A program made the position numbers and the translations under genes. The notes below the pieces were generated by a model, which saw only the letters and a program-made list of their open reading frames with translations, ran no database searches and was not told the DNA's origin. 64,000 nt of DNA from Elioraea rosea (GTDB lineage: Bacteria > Pseudomonadota > Alphaproteobacteria > Acetobacterales > Acetobacteraceae): assembly GCF_007644105.1 (NCBI RefSeq), contig NZ_VFAC01000011.1, forward strand, positions 38,259 to 102,258, given 5' to 3'. Below are positions 17,965-26,397 of the stretch, in pieces; position 1 is the stretch's first letter; each line of letters starts with the position of its first letter.

Positions 17965-19335
17965 GTGATACAAGTGCATGGCCTGCGGGCCAAATGGGTT
18001 CTCGCCCACGACGGCCGGCAGCCGGCAATCCTTGATGACGCGACGGTCGTCATCGACGGTAGCACCATCGCTGCCATTCTCTCGCCGGATCAGCCACAGC
18101 CCCCGCTCATGCGGGATCTCGGCGAGTCGCTGCTGATGCCCGGCCTCATCAACGCGCACAGCCATTGCGTGAGCGGGCCGCTCTTCCGCGGCGTGATGGA
18201 GGACAGGCAGTACGAGAGCCAGGGCCAGCTGATCGACCGCGTGATGATCCCCCTCGGAGAGATCGTCACCGAACTCTGCGACGAGGACGATATCCGAAAG
18301 ATCGCGGCACTCGGGCAACTTGAAGTGCTGAAGTCAGGAACCACAATGATCATCGACATGCCGCGCGCAGGCCATGACGGATTCGGCCTCGCGGTACGTG
18401 AGATCGGGCTGCGCGCCTACGTCCACCCATTCCTCGCCTCGCCGACGGGAGCATCATGGGCGTGGAACGACGGCGCAGACTCCGGCGTCGAGCACGTGCT
18501 TGCGACGTTCCATCGGTGGCATGCTCGTTTCGACCAGGGCAGTTCCGGCCGCGTTCGTGTCGGCCTTGGGCCTTTGGCGCCGAACCACTGCACGCCATCA
18601 TTGCTGCGTGGCATCGCCCGCACTCGTGATGCCATGAACGCGGCCGTGACGGTGCATCTCGCCCAAAGTCCTGAGGAGATCGCGCTCATCACCGATCGCT
18701 TCGGCATGTCGTCGGTCGTGTATCTCGACCGGCTCGGACTGCTTCAGCCCGGGCTGATTGCCGCACACTGTGTCTTCGCATCCCCCGAAGATCTTCGCCT
18801 CATGGCCGCACGCGGCGTGGCCGTTGCGCATTGTCCGCTCGCATACGCGAGGCTCGGCACGCTTGCTGCGCGCAGCCGCTTTACCGCCGAGGGCGTCACG
18901 GCGCTGATCGGAACAGATGCGCATGCGCACGACCTGTTGGCCGACGTTCGGCTGGCATCGATAAACAGCAAGTACGACAGCAAGCGGCAAGGAGCAGCCA
19001 ACGCGTGGGAGCTGATCACTGCAGTCACCGAGGGGGCTGCAGAGGTGATCGGCCGCGATGATCTAGGCAGAATCGCACCCGGCGCGCAGGCTGACCTCGT
19101 CGCTTATCGTCTCGATGGCGCACACGTGCAGCCGGTGCATGATCCAGTGACGACTCTTGTCTGGAACGGCAGCGGGCGGGATACTGGCTTCGTGATGGTT
19201 GCTGGCGAGGTGCTCGTCGAGGACGGCCGGTTCACGCGCTTCCGTGAGCAAGACATCATTGCCGCAGGCAGCGCGACTATTGGCCGCGCCTGGGCGCGTG
19301 CAGTTGAGCGGAACATCATCGAGCGACGCCGCTGA
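17965..19335 (+). CDS. Amidohydrolase-family metal-dependent hydrolase
   Basis: This 456-residue protein is of the same superfamily as the gene at 11759 but clearly different in sequence. It has metal ligands in LMPGLINAHSHCVSG (about residue 55), TVHLAQSPEE (about 230), IAAHCVF (about 268) and LIGTDAHAHD (about 316). GTG 17965 is chosen because a strong ribosome site AAGGAGG lies at 17951-17957. Longer frames run back into livM. It probably acts after uptake by the LIV system, on a cyclic amide, amidine or similar nitrogen compound. It closes the plus-strand gene array, after which the IS481 remnant region begins. Confidence 0.85.
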   Translation: MIQVHGLRAKWVLAHDGRQPAILDDATVVIDGSTIAAILSPDQPQPPLMRDLGESLLMPGLINAHSHCVSGPLFRGVMEDRQYESQGQLIDRVMIPLGEIVTELCDEDDIRKIAALGQLEVLKSGTTMIIDMPRAGHDGFGLAVREIGLRAYVHPFLASPTGASWAWNDGADSGVEHVLATFHRWHARFDQGSSGRVRVGLGPLAPNHCTPSLLRGIARTRDAMNAAVTVHLAQSPEEIALITDRFGMSSVVYLDRLGLLQPGLIAAHCVFASPEDLRLMAARGVAVAHCPLAYARLGTLAARSRFTAEGVTALIGTDAHAHDLLADVRLASINSKYDSKRQGAANAWELITAVTEGAAEVIGRDDLGRIAPGAQADLVAYRLDGAHVQPVHDPVTTLVWNGSGRDTGFVMVAGEVLVEDGRFTRFREQDIIAAGSATIGRAWARAVERNIIERRR

Positions 19336-19499
19336 GAGGGCCCCGAACGCCTTCGGCTCGTCACGCCCGGTTCAGGTTGGTCGGAGCCTCTGCCGAGCCC
19401 GTCGTGTGTCCCTCGAGGTGCCGGAGGGGTACGATCGAGCCCCAGTCAAGATCGCGAGGCTAGGGGCATCGCGTTCGCGCCCCACGCAGGCGGCGGCTA

Positions 19500-19945
19500 C
19501 TGCGCCTTTCGGAGAGACATCGCAAGCTTGCGCTCGCCGTTATGCCGCCGATAGGTCAGCCCCTCCGGGTCGCCCAGACGCCCACCTGATGATGCAATGG
19601 ACTGATCGTGACACTTGACCGTCGCCCCTTTGGTTGGTCCGGGACATGTGTTCGTTCGGACCAACGGCGGAGGAGGGAGGATCATGCGACGAAGATGACT
19701 TCACCCTCGACCAACACGACAGTGGAACTCGGCTCCCTGGGACCGGGTGGGTGGGTGACACCGGTTTCGCGCTTCTCCCACTTGGCCACGGTCTTCGGAT
19801 TGATCCTGTAGCGTTTCGCTGAGGCCCTAAGACTGGGTTGACTATGCTCAACGCTCGACTGACCGCTGCCGTCGTGCGGGCGCTCCGACGAAGAATTTAG
19901 CCCCCAACGCGTCCTTTGGTGCTGCGGAAAAGAACGCACCATAAA
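19500..19945 (-). pseudogene. Remnant of an IS481-type transposase
   Basis: On the minus strand, 19942 down to about 19700 encodes the N-terminal HTH region typical of this group, with SLRASAKRYRINPKTVAKWE and TGVTHPPGPREPSSTV followed by an acidic EGEVIFVA. After that, another frame (19685-19500) encodes pieces of the C-terminal region, with KGATVKCHDQS and EGLTYRRHNGERKLAM. The central DDE catalytic core is missing and the frames do not join, so the gene is dead. I cannot define terminal inverted repeats. The surrounding gap 19336-20009 shows no other gene. Confidence 0.6.
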
Positions 19946-20009
19946 ACCCTAGAAGCACCCACCTGTAGTGATACTGGTACGCGTCTGGCAAGAAATGACG
20001 TCAACTGAC

Positions 20010-20984
20010 CTAATTTGCTTTGATCCCTCGCTCTCTGATAAGCCTGCCCCATGCGTCCATCTCGCTGTCCATGAAGCGGCGGAGCTCTTCAGGTGTGCCG
20101 CCGACGGGTTGAATGCTGAGTTCTGCAAACTTCTCGCGCACGGCCGGAGCCTGCAGCGCTGTTCCGAATGCCTCGTTCAGCTTCATCGTCGCCGCATCCG
20201 GTGTTGCCGCCGGCACGACGAGGGCCGACCAGGCGACCGCTCCGTAGCCAGGGACACCTGACTCAGCGATTGTCGGCACATTCGGCATCGCGGTCGAGCG
20301 GCTCTGCGAACTGACGCCGAGTGCCCTCAGGCGGCCGCCTTGGATGTGCGGCAGCGCCTCCGGCACGCTGACGATCATTGAGTCTACGCGACCTGCGATG
20401 ATGTCTGGCAGCGCTGCAGTCGAACCTCTGTATGGCACGTGCTCGATGCGCACGTCGGCTAGGGCCTTGAACATTTCGCCTGCGAGATGCGATGCCGAGC
20501 CTACGCCAGAGGAGGCCATGGTGAGTTGTCCCGGCTTCGAGCGTGCCAGCGCCAGGAACTCCTGGACGGATGTGGCCTGGATGCTCTGACCGATGACCAG
20601 GACGTTTGGGACGATACCCGCCATGATGACAGGACGGATGTCGGTCCGCGGATCCCAGCCGAGATTGTCGATCAGGAAGACGTTGGACGCGCAGCCGAGC
20701 GTGCACATCAGGATCGTGTGGCCGTCGGGCGTCGCACGTGCGCCTGCCTGCATCCCGATGTTGCCGCCGGCACCGGTGCGGTTCTCCACTTGAACCGGTT
20801 GCCCCAGCTGCGGCGAGGCATGCTCGGCAAGCAGTCGCGCAACGATGTCCGGAGCGCCTCCCGGAGCGAACGGCACGATGATGCGAAGCGGCTGCGTTGG
20901 GAATGGCGCGGTCTGCGCCACCACGTCTCCTGACGAGTACGCAACGAGGCTGACTGCGAGGGCAGCCATCATGACGTGTCGCAT
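20010..20984 (-). CDS. Bug/TctC-family periplasmic receptor (orphan)
   Basis: This 324-residue protein has a signal peptide (MRHVMMAALAVSLVAYSSGD, cut near VVAQ) and the Bug fold. Its mature start FPTQPLRIIVPFAPGGAPDIVAR is followed by VENRTGAGGNIGMQAGARATPDGHT and VEHVPYRG-like IEHVPYRGSTAALPDI. ATG 20984 follows AAGGAGA. No tctA/tctB lies beside it, so it must use membrane subunits encoded elsewhere or have a sensing role. It is divergent from the M20-type gene across 93 bp, which suggests shared regulation. Confidence 0.9.
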   Translation of the reverse strand: MRHVMMAALAVSLVAYSSGDVVAQTAPFPTQPLRIIVPFAPGGAPDIVARLLAEHASPQLGQPVQVENRTGAGGNIGMQAGARATPDGHTILMCTLGCASNVFLIDNLGWDPRTDIRPVIMAGIVPNVLVIGQSIQATSVQEFLALARSKPGQLTMASSGVGSASHLAGEMFKALADVRIEHVPYRGSTAALPDIIAGRVDSMIVSVPEALPHIQGGRLRALGVSSQSRSTAMPNVPTIAESGVPGYGAVAWSALVVPAATPDAATMKLNEAFGTALQAPAVREKFAELSIQPVGGTPEELRRFMDSEMDAWGRLIRERGIKAN

Positions 20985-21077
20985 AGGAGATCTCCTTGCC
21001 CAGTGCTCCCGGCCGCTCTTCACAAGGCGGCTCGGATGACTGAACATCCCGTTTCGATGTCGGTCAAGGGGACGAAG

Positions 21078-22328
21078 ATGGATCAAGCTGCAATGTCTGC
21101 ACGGGCGCGCGACGCCATCGACCAGGACGCGATGGTTGCGCTCCTTCGGCAGATGATTGCGATCCCGAGCCAGCACTTCGAGGAAGCGAAGGTCGGTGCG
21201 TTCATGGCTGAGCGCATGCACGAGGCCGGCTTCTCGGTGACGGAGATGGACGTCCATCATCCGCTGCAGGAGGGGCGCTTGACGCGCCAGTCAATCGGTC
21301 TGCTGAAGGGAACAGGTGGCGGGCCGACGGTGATGATCAACGGCCACCTCGACGTGAACGTGCTGATGCCGGGATGGACGGTCGATCCGCACAGCGCGCA
21401 TTACGAGGACGGGTGGATCTGGGGGCTTGGCGCGCAGGACGACAAAGGCGGCCTCGCTGCCGCGTTCGAGGCGATCCTCGCCATCCAACGCGCTGGCGTT
21501 CCGCTCAAGGGGGACGTGCTGTTCTGTCCCGTCGCTGCGCACAAGGTCGGCGGAACGGGAACGCGGACCCTCGTGAAGAACGGTGTGAAGGCCGACTACT
21601 GCATCAATCTCGAGCACTCGGCGAACACGATCGGATCCGTCATCGTGGGCTCGGTCCGCGTCAGGCTGCGTACCAAGACGCCAGGCCTGTTCTTCCGCTT
21701 CACCGAGGAGGCGCGGGCAGGGTACTTCAACCCGCTCGAGCAGCATGCCCTCCTGATCGGCGCCTTCGGCCCGAGCTTGACGCCGCTGCCGCACAATGGC
21801 TGGGCGCGCCACAGGCCGCACCCGCAACTTCCTGGCTTCCCCATGATCCGCTACGACGCCGTCTCCAAGGACCACTACGGCACCTCGTCTGACCTCATCT
21901 TCCAGATCAGGACCGTGCCCGGAATGACGCTGCAGGGGGTCATCGAGGATGTCACTGCGGTGGTCGAGCGCCTGAAGGCTCAGCACCCGGCGCTTGACTG
22001 CGAGATCATCATCCCCGCCAACGGTGCGAACGATCCGTTCTACATGGAACCGACCGCGCTGGAGGACGATCACCCGCTGGTCGCTGCGATGATCCACGGC
22101 TACCGCCACGCGACGGGCAAGGAGCCCCAGGTCGGCGGTGTCGAGCGAATCGGCAATTTCGGGGACGGCAACGTGCTGCAGGCGGCTGGCATTCCGTCCG
22201 TGCAGTTCGGGCCAGGTGACATCAAGCGATATCCCGAATGGCCCGCACCGGACGAGCGTGTCCATGTCACGGAGCTCATGACGACGTCGCGGACCGTGGC
22301 GCACGCGATCGTCGAGCTGTGCGGATGA
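21078..22328 (+). CDS. M20-family metallopeptidase homologue lacking expected catalytic residues
   Basis: This protein of about 416 residues has an M20 fold. Two metal-binding motifs are present: NGHLDVN (about residue 90) and WGLGAQDDKGG (about 122). At the place where M20 enzymes have the Glu-Glu pair (D-E-E-x-GG), this protein reads CPVAAHKVGGTGT, so both glutamates are absent. Near the C-terminus the usual AH-x-PDE histidine is replaced: GPGDIKRYPEWPAPDERV has no histidine in that position. Either it belongs to a subgroup with altered chemistry or it is not a peptidase. ATG 21078 has AAGGGGA seven bases upstream. ATGs at 21036 and 21057 are alternatives. It overlaps the hydro-lyase gene by four bases. 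Confidence 0.82.
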   Translation: MDQAAMSARARDAIDQDAMVALLRQMIAIPSQHFEEAKVGAFMAERMHEAGFSVTEMDVHHPLQEGRLTRQSIGLLKGTGGGPTVMINGHLDVNVLMPGWTVDPHSAHYEDGWIWGLGAQDDKGGLAAAFEAILAIQRAGVPLKGDVLFCPVAAHKVGGTGTRTLVKNGVKADYCINLEHSANTIGSVIVGSVRVRLRTKTPGLFFRFTEEARAGYFNPLEQHALLIGAFGPSLTPLPHNGWARHRPHPQLPGFPMIRYDAVSKDHYGTSSDLIFQIRTVPGMTLQGVIEDVTAVVERLKAQHPALDCEIIIPANGANDPFYMEPTALEDDHPLVAAMIHGYRHATGKEPQVGGVERIGNFGDGNVLQAAGIPSVQFGPGDIKRYPEWPAPDERVHVTELMTTSRTVAHAIVELCG

Positions 22329-23149
22329 GCGTGGCCGATCTTCCGACCCTGCAGCGCGAGGCGCTCGCGCACGCCGCGCCTGCAGCCGTGCGGGCCGCCA
22401 TCAGGGAGCGCCGCTGGACAGGCAATACCAAGCGGCTTGCGCTCGGCTACCACCAGGCGAATGTCACGATCCTGCCCGAGCGCTACGCGTTCGACTTCAT
22501 GCGCTTCTGCCATCGCAACCCCCGCTCGCTGCCGCTTCTCGACGTCACCGACCCCGGCTATCCGCACCCCACGCTGGCTGCGCCGGAGGCCGATCTCCGC
22601 ACGGACATTCCTGCCTTCTGCGTCTATCGCGACGGGCAGCTGGTCGAACGGGTGAGCGACCTGCGCCCCCTATGGCGCGACGACCACGTTGCCTTCCTGA
22701 CCGGCTGCAACCTGTCGATCGACCAGGTGCTGCTTGAGGCAGGGATCCGCTTTCCCCATCTCGTGCGCGAGGATGCCTTTCCAGCGCAGTACCGCTCGAG
22801 CCTTCCGGCGCGCGAGGCGGGTGTATTCCGCGGGCCGGTTGTGCTGAGCTACCGGCCCGTTCCGGAGGCGCAGCTGCTTCGCGTGATAGAGCTGACGTCG
22901 CGGTTTCCGCTGTGTCATGGCGGGCCGGTACACGTTGGCGACCCCGGCCGCGTCGGTATCGCCGATCTCGCAGAGATCGACTGGGGCCGCAAGCCGGAGC
23001 CTTCGCCTGGGACGGTTCCTGCCTTCTGGGCCTGTGGCATCACCGCTCAGGCGGCCGCGCTCGCCAGCGCGATCCCTGAGATGATCACGCATGCCCCAGG
23101 CCACATGTTCGTGACGGATCTTCCGGTCTCTGACCGGACGTTCGGCTAG
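22325..23149 (+). CDS. DUF1445 / UPF0317 putative hydro-lyase (D-glutamate cyclase-like)
   Basis: This 274-residue protein matches the UPF0317 pattern throughout: QANVTILPERYAFDFMRFC, LRTDIPAFCVYRDGQLVE, VAFLTGCNLSIDQVLLEAG, FRGPVVLSYRP, HGGPVHVGDPGRVGI and VPAFWACGITAQAA. The mammalian relative is a D-glutamate cyclase. Bacterial members are annotated as putative hydro-lyases. The cysteine in FWACG and the acidic residues of GDP are the strongest candidates for the active site, by family conservation. It is translationally coupled to the M20-like gene (ATGA) and followed by a Bug receptor gene. This suggests catabolism of an imported, possibly cyclic, amino-acid derivative. Confidence 0.87.
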   Translation: MSVADLPTLQREALAHAAPAAVRAAIRERRWTGNTKRLALGYHQANVTILPERYAFDFMRFCHRNPRSLPLLDVTDPGYPHPTLAAPEADLRTDIPAFCVYRDGQLVERVSDLRPLWRDDHVAFLTGCNLSIDQVLLEAGIRFPHLVREDAFPAQYRSSLPAREAGVFRGPVVLSYRPVPEAQLLRVIELTSRFPLCHGGPVHVGDPGRVGIADLAEIDWGRKPEPSPGTVPAFWACGITAQAAALASAIPEMITHAPGHMFVTDLPVSDRTFG

Positions 23150-23215
23150 GCCACGACACGTCCTGCCGCACGGGTGGCAGGCCGATGGGTGCCTCTGATG
23201 GGAGGAGTAGAGACG

Positions 23216-24202
23216 ATGAACCGAAGGATGCTTGCCGCAGGGCTCGCAGCGCTGACGACCGCGTGGCTCGTGCCGATGCCGAGCCAAGCGCAGGCGCAGT
23301 CGACTTGGCCCGATCGGCCAGTGCGGCTCGTGCTGCCCTTTGCGGCGGGGGGGGCGGCGGATGTCGTCATCCGCATCGTTGGCGCGGCGGTCGCCGAACG
23401 GGTCGGACAGAACATGGTGGTCGAGAACCGCACGGGTGGCAGCGGAAACATCGGGACGGAGGTTGTCGCTCGCGCAGGGCCGGACGGATACACGTTCCTC
23501 GTCGGCTCTCCGGGCACGCTCGCCATCAACCCCCACATGTTCCAGCGGCTGCCCTATGACGTTCGGCGCGACTTCATCGCCGTGTCGCACGTCGCGAGTT
23601 TTCCGCAGGTCCTCGTCGTGCATCCCGGTGTGCCGGCCAAGACCATCGAGGAGTTCATCGCGCTTGCGAAGCGCGAACCCGGGAAGCTGAACTACGGGTC
23701 GAGCGGGAATGCCTCGACCGGTCACCTGATCACCGAGATGTTCCGGAGCCAGGCCGGGATCCAGCTTGAACATGTACCGTTCCGCGGTGGCGGACCTGCG
23801 GCGCAGGCGCTCGTTGCCGGTACCGTGCAGATGGTGATCGATGGCCTTCCCACCTGGCTCAGCTACATGGGCGGTGACCAGATCAGAATCCTCGGCGTCA
23901 CCTCCGGCCAGCGCTGGCCAGGACTGCCCGACGTTCCTGCGATCGGCGAGAAAGCCGTGCCCGGGTTCGATCTTGGATCGTGGGTCGTACTCGCCGCGCC
24001 GACAGGCACGCCACAGGCCGTGCTCGAGCGCTTCGCCTCGGAGATCGACGTAGCCCTGAAGCGCGATGACGTGCGCCAGCGCCTCGCGCAGGCCGGAGCG
24101 CTCCCGGCCGGCGGAACGCCGGCGGAAGCGCAGGCGTTTCACATGCGCGAGCTAGAGAAGTGGAAGCGTGTTGTCGAAGTCTCAGGCGCAACGATCAACT
24201 AA
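23216..24202 (+). CDS. Bug/TctC-family periplasmic receptor (orphan)
   Basis: This 328-residue protein has a signal peptide (MNRRMLAAGLAALTTAWLVP, cut near SQAQAQS). The Bug mature start is WPDRPVRLVLPFAAGGAADVV, and further blocks are VENRTGGSGNIGTEVVARAGPDG, LNYGSSGNASTGHLITEMF and LEHVPFRGGGPAAQAL. ATG 23216 has GGAGGAG upstream. It follows the hydro-lyase gene after a 66-bp gap that contains a small hairpin (CCTGCC...GGCAGG, 23162-23181). It has no adjacent TctAB. Its position suggests that it binds the substrate of the M20/hydro-lyase pair. Confidence 0.9.
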   Translation: MNRRMLAAGLAALTTAWLVPMPSQAQAQSTWPDRPVRLVLPFAAGGAADVVIRIVGAAVAERVGQNMVVENRTGGSGNIGTEVVARAGPDGYTFLVGSPGTLAINPHMFQRLPYDVRRDFIAVSHVASFPQVLVVHPGVPAKTIEEFIALAKREPGKLNYGSSGNASTGHLITEMFRSQAGIQLEHVPFRGGGPAAQALVAGTVQMVIDGLPTWLSYMGGDQIRILGVTSGQRWPGLPDVPAIGEKAVPGFDLGSWVVLAAPTGTPQAVLERFASEIDVALKRDDVRQRLAQAGALPAGGTPAEAQAFHMRELEKWKRVVEVSGATIN

Positions 24203-24234
24203 GTTTGCTAGGCCTCCTTCACTTTTCTTGCGCG

Positions 24235-24723
24235 CTAGATCGCTGCCAACACGGCCTCCGGATGTGCCCTTGCGGCACTGATGAGCGCCCGCGCGACGGG
24301 ATCGTTGGGCGCGATGCTTTGCTGCACCATGACCCGGTCGGCGAGCGCGGAGCGGTTGGCGGGATCGAACACGAGCGCGACGATCGCCTCCCAGACGCCC
24401 GCTGTGTTGAGGCGCTCGGGCAAGAGGGAGAGCGGAACGAGCGCGTCGGGCGGCGGTGGGGGCTCGGCAGATGGCTCCATGGCTACGGCAGCGGCGACCG
24501 GCGCGTCGCGCACTGTGTCGTCTGCCACAGCCTCCGTCGCGAGTGGCGTTCTGTGCATGCCGCTGCGCACGAGGACCGAGCGCCGCTCCGGGTCATCCCA
24601 GCGGCGGACGATGCCGCAGTGTCGAGATCTGACGGCACCAGGATGATGGATCACACTCGGATCGTTGTCCTGCGACCATCGCAATGTCCTTGCTCGCTTT
24701 TTCGCTTCGCTTCGGCGCTGCAC
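24235..24723 (-). CDS. Hypothetical protein in mobile debris
   Basis: A 162-codon frame on the minus strand. Its C-terminal half (ALVPLSLLPERLNTAGVWEAIV and DRVMVQQSIAPNDPVARALI) has a believable protein composition, while its N-terminal third is arginine-rich and less convincing. I recognise no domain. It lies between the Bug gene and the repeated 80-residue gene, in a region of element fragments. It may be a remnant rather than a working gene. Confidence 0.3.
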   Translation of the reverse strand: MQRRSEAKKRARTLRWSQDNDPSVIHHPGAVRSRHCGIVRRWDDPERRSVLVRSGMHRTPLATEAVADDTVRDAPVAAAVAMEPSAEPPPPPDALVPLSLLPERLNTAGVWEAIVALVFDPANRSALADRVMVQQSIAPNDPVARALISAARAHPEAVLAAI

Positions 24724-24761
24724 CGAGTGACGTGGGGGAAGTGTAGAGGACGGATAGAGCG

Positions 24762-25004
24762 ATGCGGGCTGATCGGGCGGAGAGGGTGGCGGCGAACCAG
24801 CAGCGCAGCCTGGAGGCGTTTCTCACAGCTCAGGCCGAGTTCGATGCGCTGGTTGCCGAGTTGCAGGCAACAAGCGCTGATCATTTCGGCGCCCACCCGG
24901 AGGCGGTGCTATGGGGCAATTCGGCGAACCTGGCCGGCAGGACCCGGCGCCTTCGCGACGCGACCGACGCCTACCACCGGCGCGGAGAATTCGCGCCCGG
25001 CTGA
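24762..25004 (+). CDS. Small protein carried by a dispersed repeat (80 residues)
   Basis: The frame starts at ATG 24762 after a purine-rich GAGGACGG. It encodes a mostly helical, charged protein (NQQRSLEAFLTAQAEFDALV, then ATSADHFGAHPEAVLWG). No function is known to me. The same coding stretch occurs at 36083-36375, where the first 50 residues are conserved but the end is frameshifted. Conservation of the amino-acid pattern HFGAxPEAVLWG despite many synonymous-looking changes suggests that it was once selected as a protein. Confidence 0.5.
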   Translation: MRADRAERVAANQQRSLEAFLTAQAEFDALVAELQATSADHFGAHPEAVLWGNSANLAGRTRRLRDATDAYHRRGEFAPG

Positions 25005-25084
25005 GCCAGGCGCCCGCACGCCTCGCGCGTTGCCCCGTGACGGGGGCTTGGGCTCGTAGGGGCCCGGCGGTCAGGCTCCGTGAC
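24791..25084 (+). repeat. Second dispersed repeat, copy 1
   Basis: This stretch aligns over its whole length with 36083-36375 (294 versus 293 bp). It covers most of the 80-residue gene and about 80 bp downstream, ending at GTGAC. Shared words include CAACGGAGCCT-like starts, GCATTTCGG-type centres and GCGGAGAATTCGCGCCC. Beyond GTGAC the two copies differ: here the truncated nuclease-like gene follows, while at 36.4 kb the 242-bp repeat follows almost at once. Confidence 0.7.
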
Positions 25085-25574
25085 CCGGAGACCCGGCGAT
25101 GACCCCTGTCCGATACCCACCTGAGGTGGACTCGAGCTCTCGAGCCCAACGCAAGACATCCTGATAGGAGCCGTTGATCTTGAACGAGCTCCTCGCAGTA
25201 GCGACCGCAAATTGGCGCCTTTCGTGCGATAGATCGACCGTCTGGAAGGCCTTCGCGATCTGACCCACAACGTCCTTGAATACGGAGTCTGCTGGGGCAA
25301 ACGTAATGGTACGCTTAGCCTGCACCTCCGAGTCTGCTGCGTCACCGGCAGGGGTTACGCCGTGGACAATCACGTCGTCTAAGGGATGCCCCTCACCGGC
25401 ACGCTGCAGTTCAACGCGTTCAATGGTGATGCCTGGAAGCCCCCGCGGATCCGCCTCCGCAAGCATCGTCAGCAGGTAGTGAGCGGCAACTTCGGCCTCG
25501 AAGCGTGCACCAGCTGGACCCGTCGCGGCGGGGCTTACACCGGTCGGCCCGGCAGCTGGCGTACTATTCGTCAT
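25071..25574 (-). pseudogene. N-terminal fragment of a PD-(D/E)XK-like nuclease, possibly from a large defence ATPase
   Basis: The frame starts at ATG 25574 and encodes 167 residues. After GARFEAEVAAHYLLTML it has LDDVIVHG, about 20 residues later EVQAKRTITFAPADSVF, then VVGQIAKAF and FKINGSYQDVLRWAREL. The D ... E-x-Q-x-K arrangement fits a restriction-endonuclease-like core. I know similar N-terminal domains from long ATP-binding proteins linked to phage defence, but I cannot confirm the match here. The recognisable part stops at about STSGGY, just where the dispersed repeat (24791-25084) begins. The rest of the protein is therefore missing, probably removed by element insertion or deletion. 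Confidence 0.45.
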
Positions 25575-25906
25575 GTGACGCCAACGATTGTCGAACGTTC
25601 CGTAAACATCACGACCTATAACCTCTCACCCAAGTGTCGACGCCACCGCGCGGAAGCGGGCCACCGCGGCTTCCAGGTCCTCGGCGATGCTGGCTGGGAT
25701 CTCGGCAGGAGGGGGAGTAAGGCGGGGCGCTGATGCGCTACCCCTTGGGCCTCAGGACTGGCGGTCTGCCTCAAATCGTCGTCGGCTCGCATGGCGGAAC
25801 GGTAACACAGCCGAGAGCGCGTACAGGAGGGCGCTGGCATCTGACCGTCACGCAGGAGCTTCGGGGCTGCGATCGCGCGTTCGACCCCAGTGCTGAGCGG
25901 AGGAGC
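25575..25906. other. Stretch without a supported gene
   Basis: The region lies upstream of the truncated nuclease gene. A short minus-strand frame ending near 25633 (EIPASIAEDLEAAVARFRAV) has protein-like composition but no clear start, and may be the tail of a lost gene. Nothing else is recognisable. Confidence 0.35.
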
Positions 25907-26148
25907 GGTCGCTTGATTAACTCATTTCGCGTCTACGGCGACGAAAACTGTTTGTGATCAATACGTTGAACCTTGTTGGCCAAATCACTCCACCCTCAAG
26001 GTTCGGAGAGTTTTCCGCCTCCGAGGAGAGAAATGGGCGGCCGTTGCGCTCGCGCACCATCAAGTTCGCGTGCGAAAAGCCGAAAGACCGGGCGGTTCTC
26101 GGCGGCCGGCCACGTCGGAGAGGCTGAGTCGAATGAGGTGACTGGAGC
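25907..26148. repeat. Dispersed 242-bp repeat, copy B
   Basis: This copy is exactly as long as copy C at 36409-36650 and begins with the same GGTCGCTTGATTAACT. Shared words include GGCCAAATC, CCTCAAGGTTCGGAGAGTT, TCCGCCTC, GAGAGAAA, GCGCACCATCAAG and the terminal GAGGTGACTGGAGC. No tRNA follows here. The bases after the end (AGGGAAGTGAGCC) resemble only the first few bases of the tRNA-Gly 3' end that follows copy C. It sits just before the glycerol module. Confidence 0.75.
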
Positions 26149-26397
26149 AGGGAAGTGAGCCGGGGAGGGAAAAGTCTCTGAGCGGCGAGCCTTGCCCTTG
26201 CGGGCAGCACGATCCTGCGCCTTTGGGCAACCACCCCACCGTCAAGCGCCCCTTGTGAAGCCATCGGGACGACCGGCAAGAGGCACAGCCATGGCCAGCG
26301 CCTGCGACCGTGCGGGCTTTAGGGTCTTCCAGAAATCGCGCGTTATCACAGCGCCCCATCTTGCACCCAGCCCGCCGACGGCGCTTGACTGCGCGGC

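Noticed and set aside
23162..23181. CCTGCC...GGCAGG hairpin between the hydro-lyase and Bug genes as a terminator
   Set aside because: The stem is only six bases with no T-run, and the two genes appear to belong together.
22670..24142. 490-codon minus-strand frame opposite the hydro-lyase and Bug genes
   Set aside because: It is the antisense of two well-supported genes, is rich in Arg/His/Asp, and has no domain. It is a GC-rich shadow frame.
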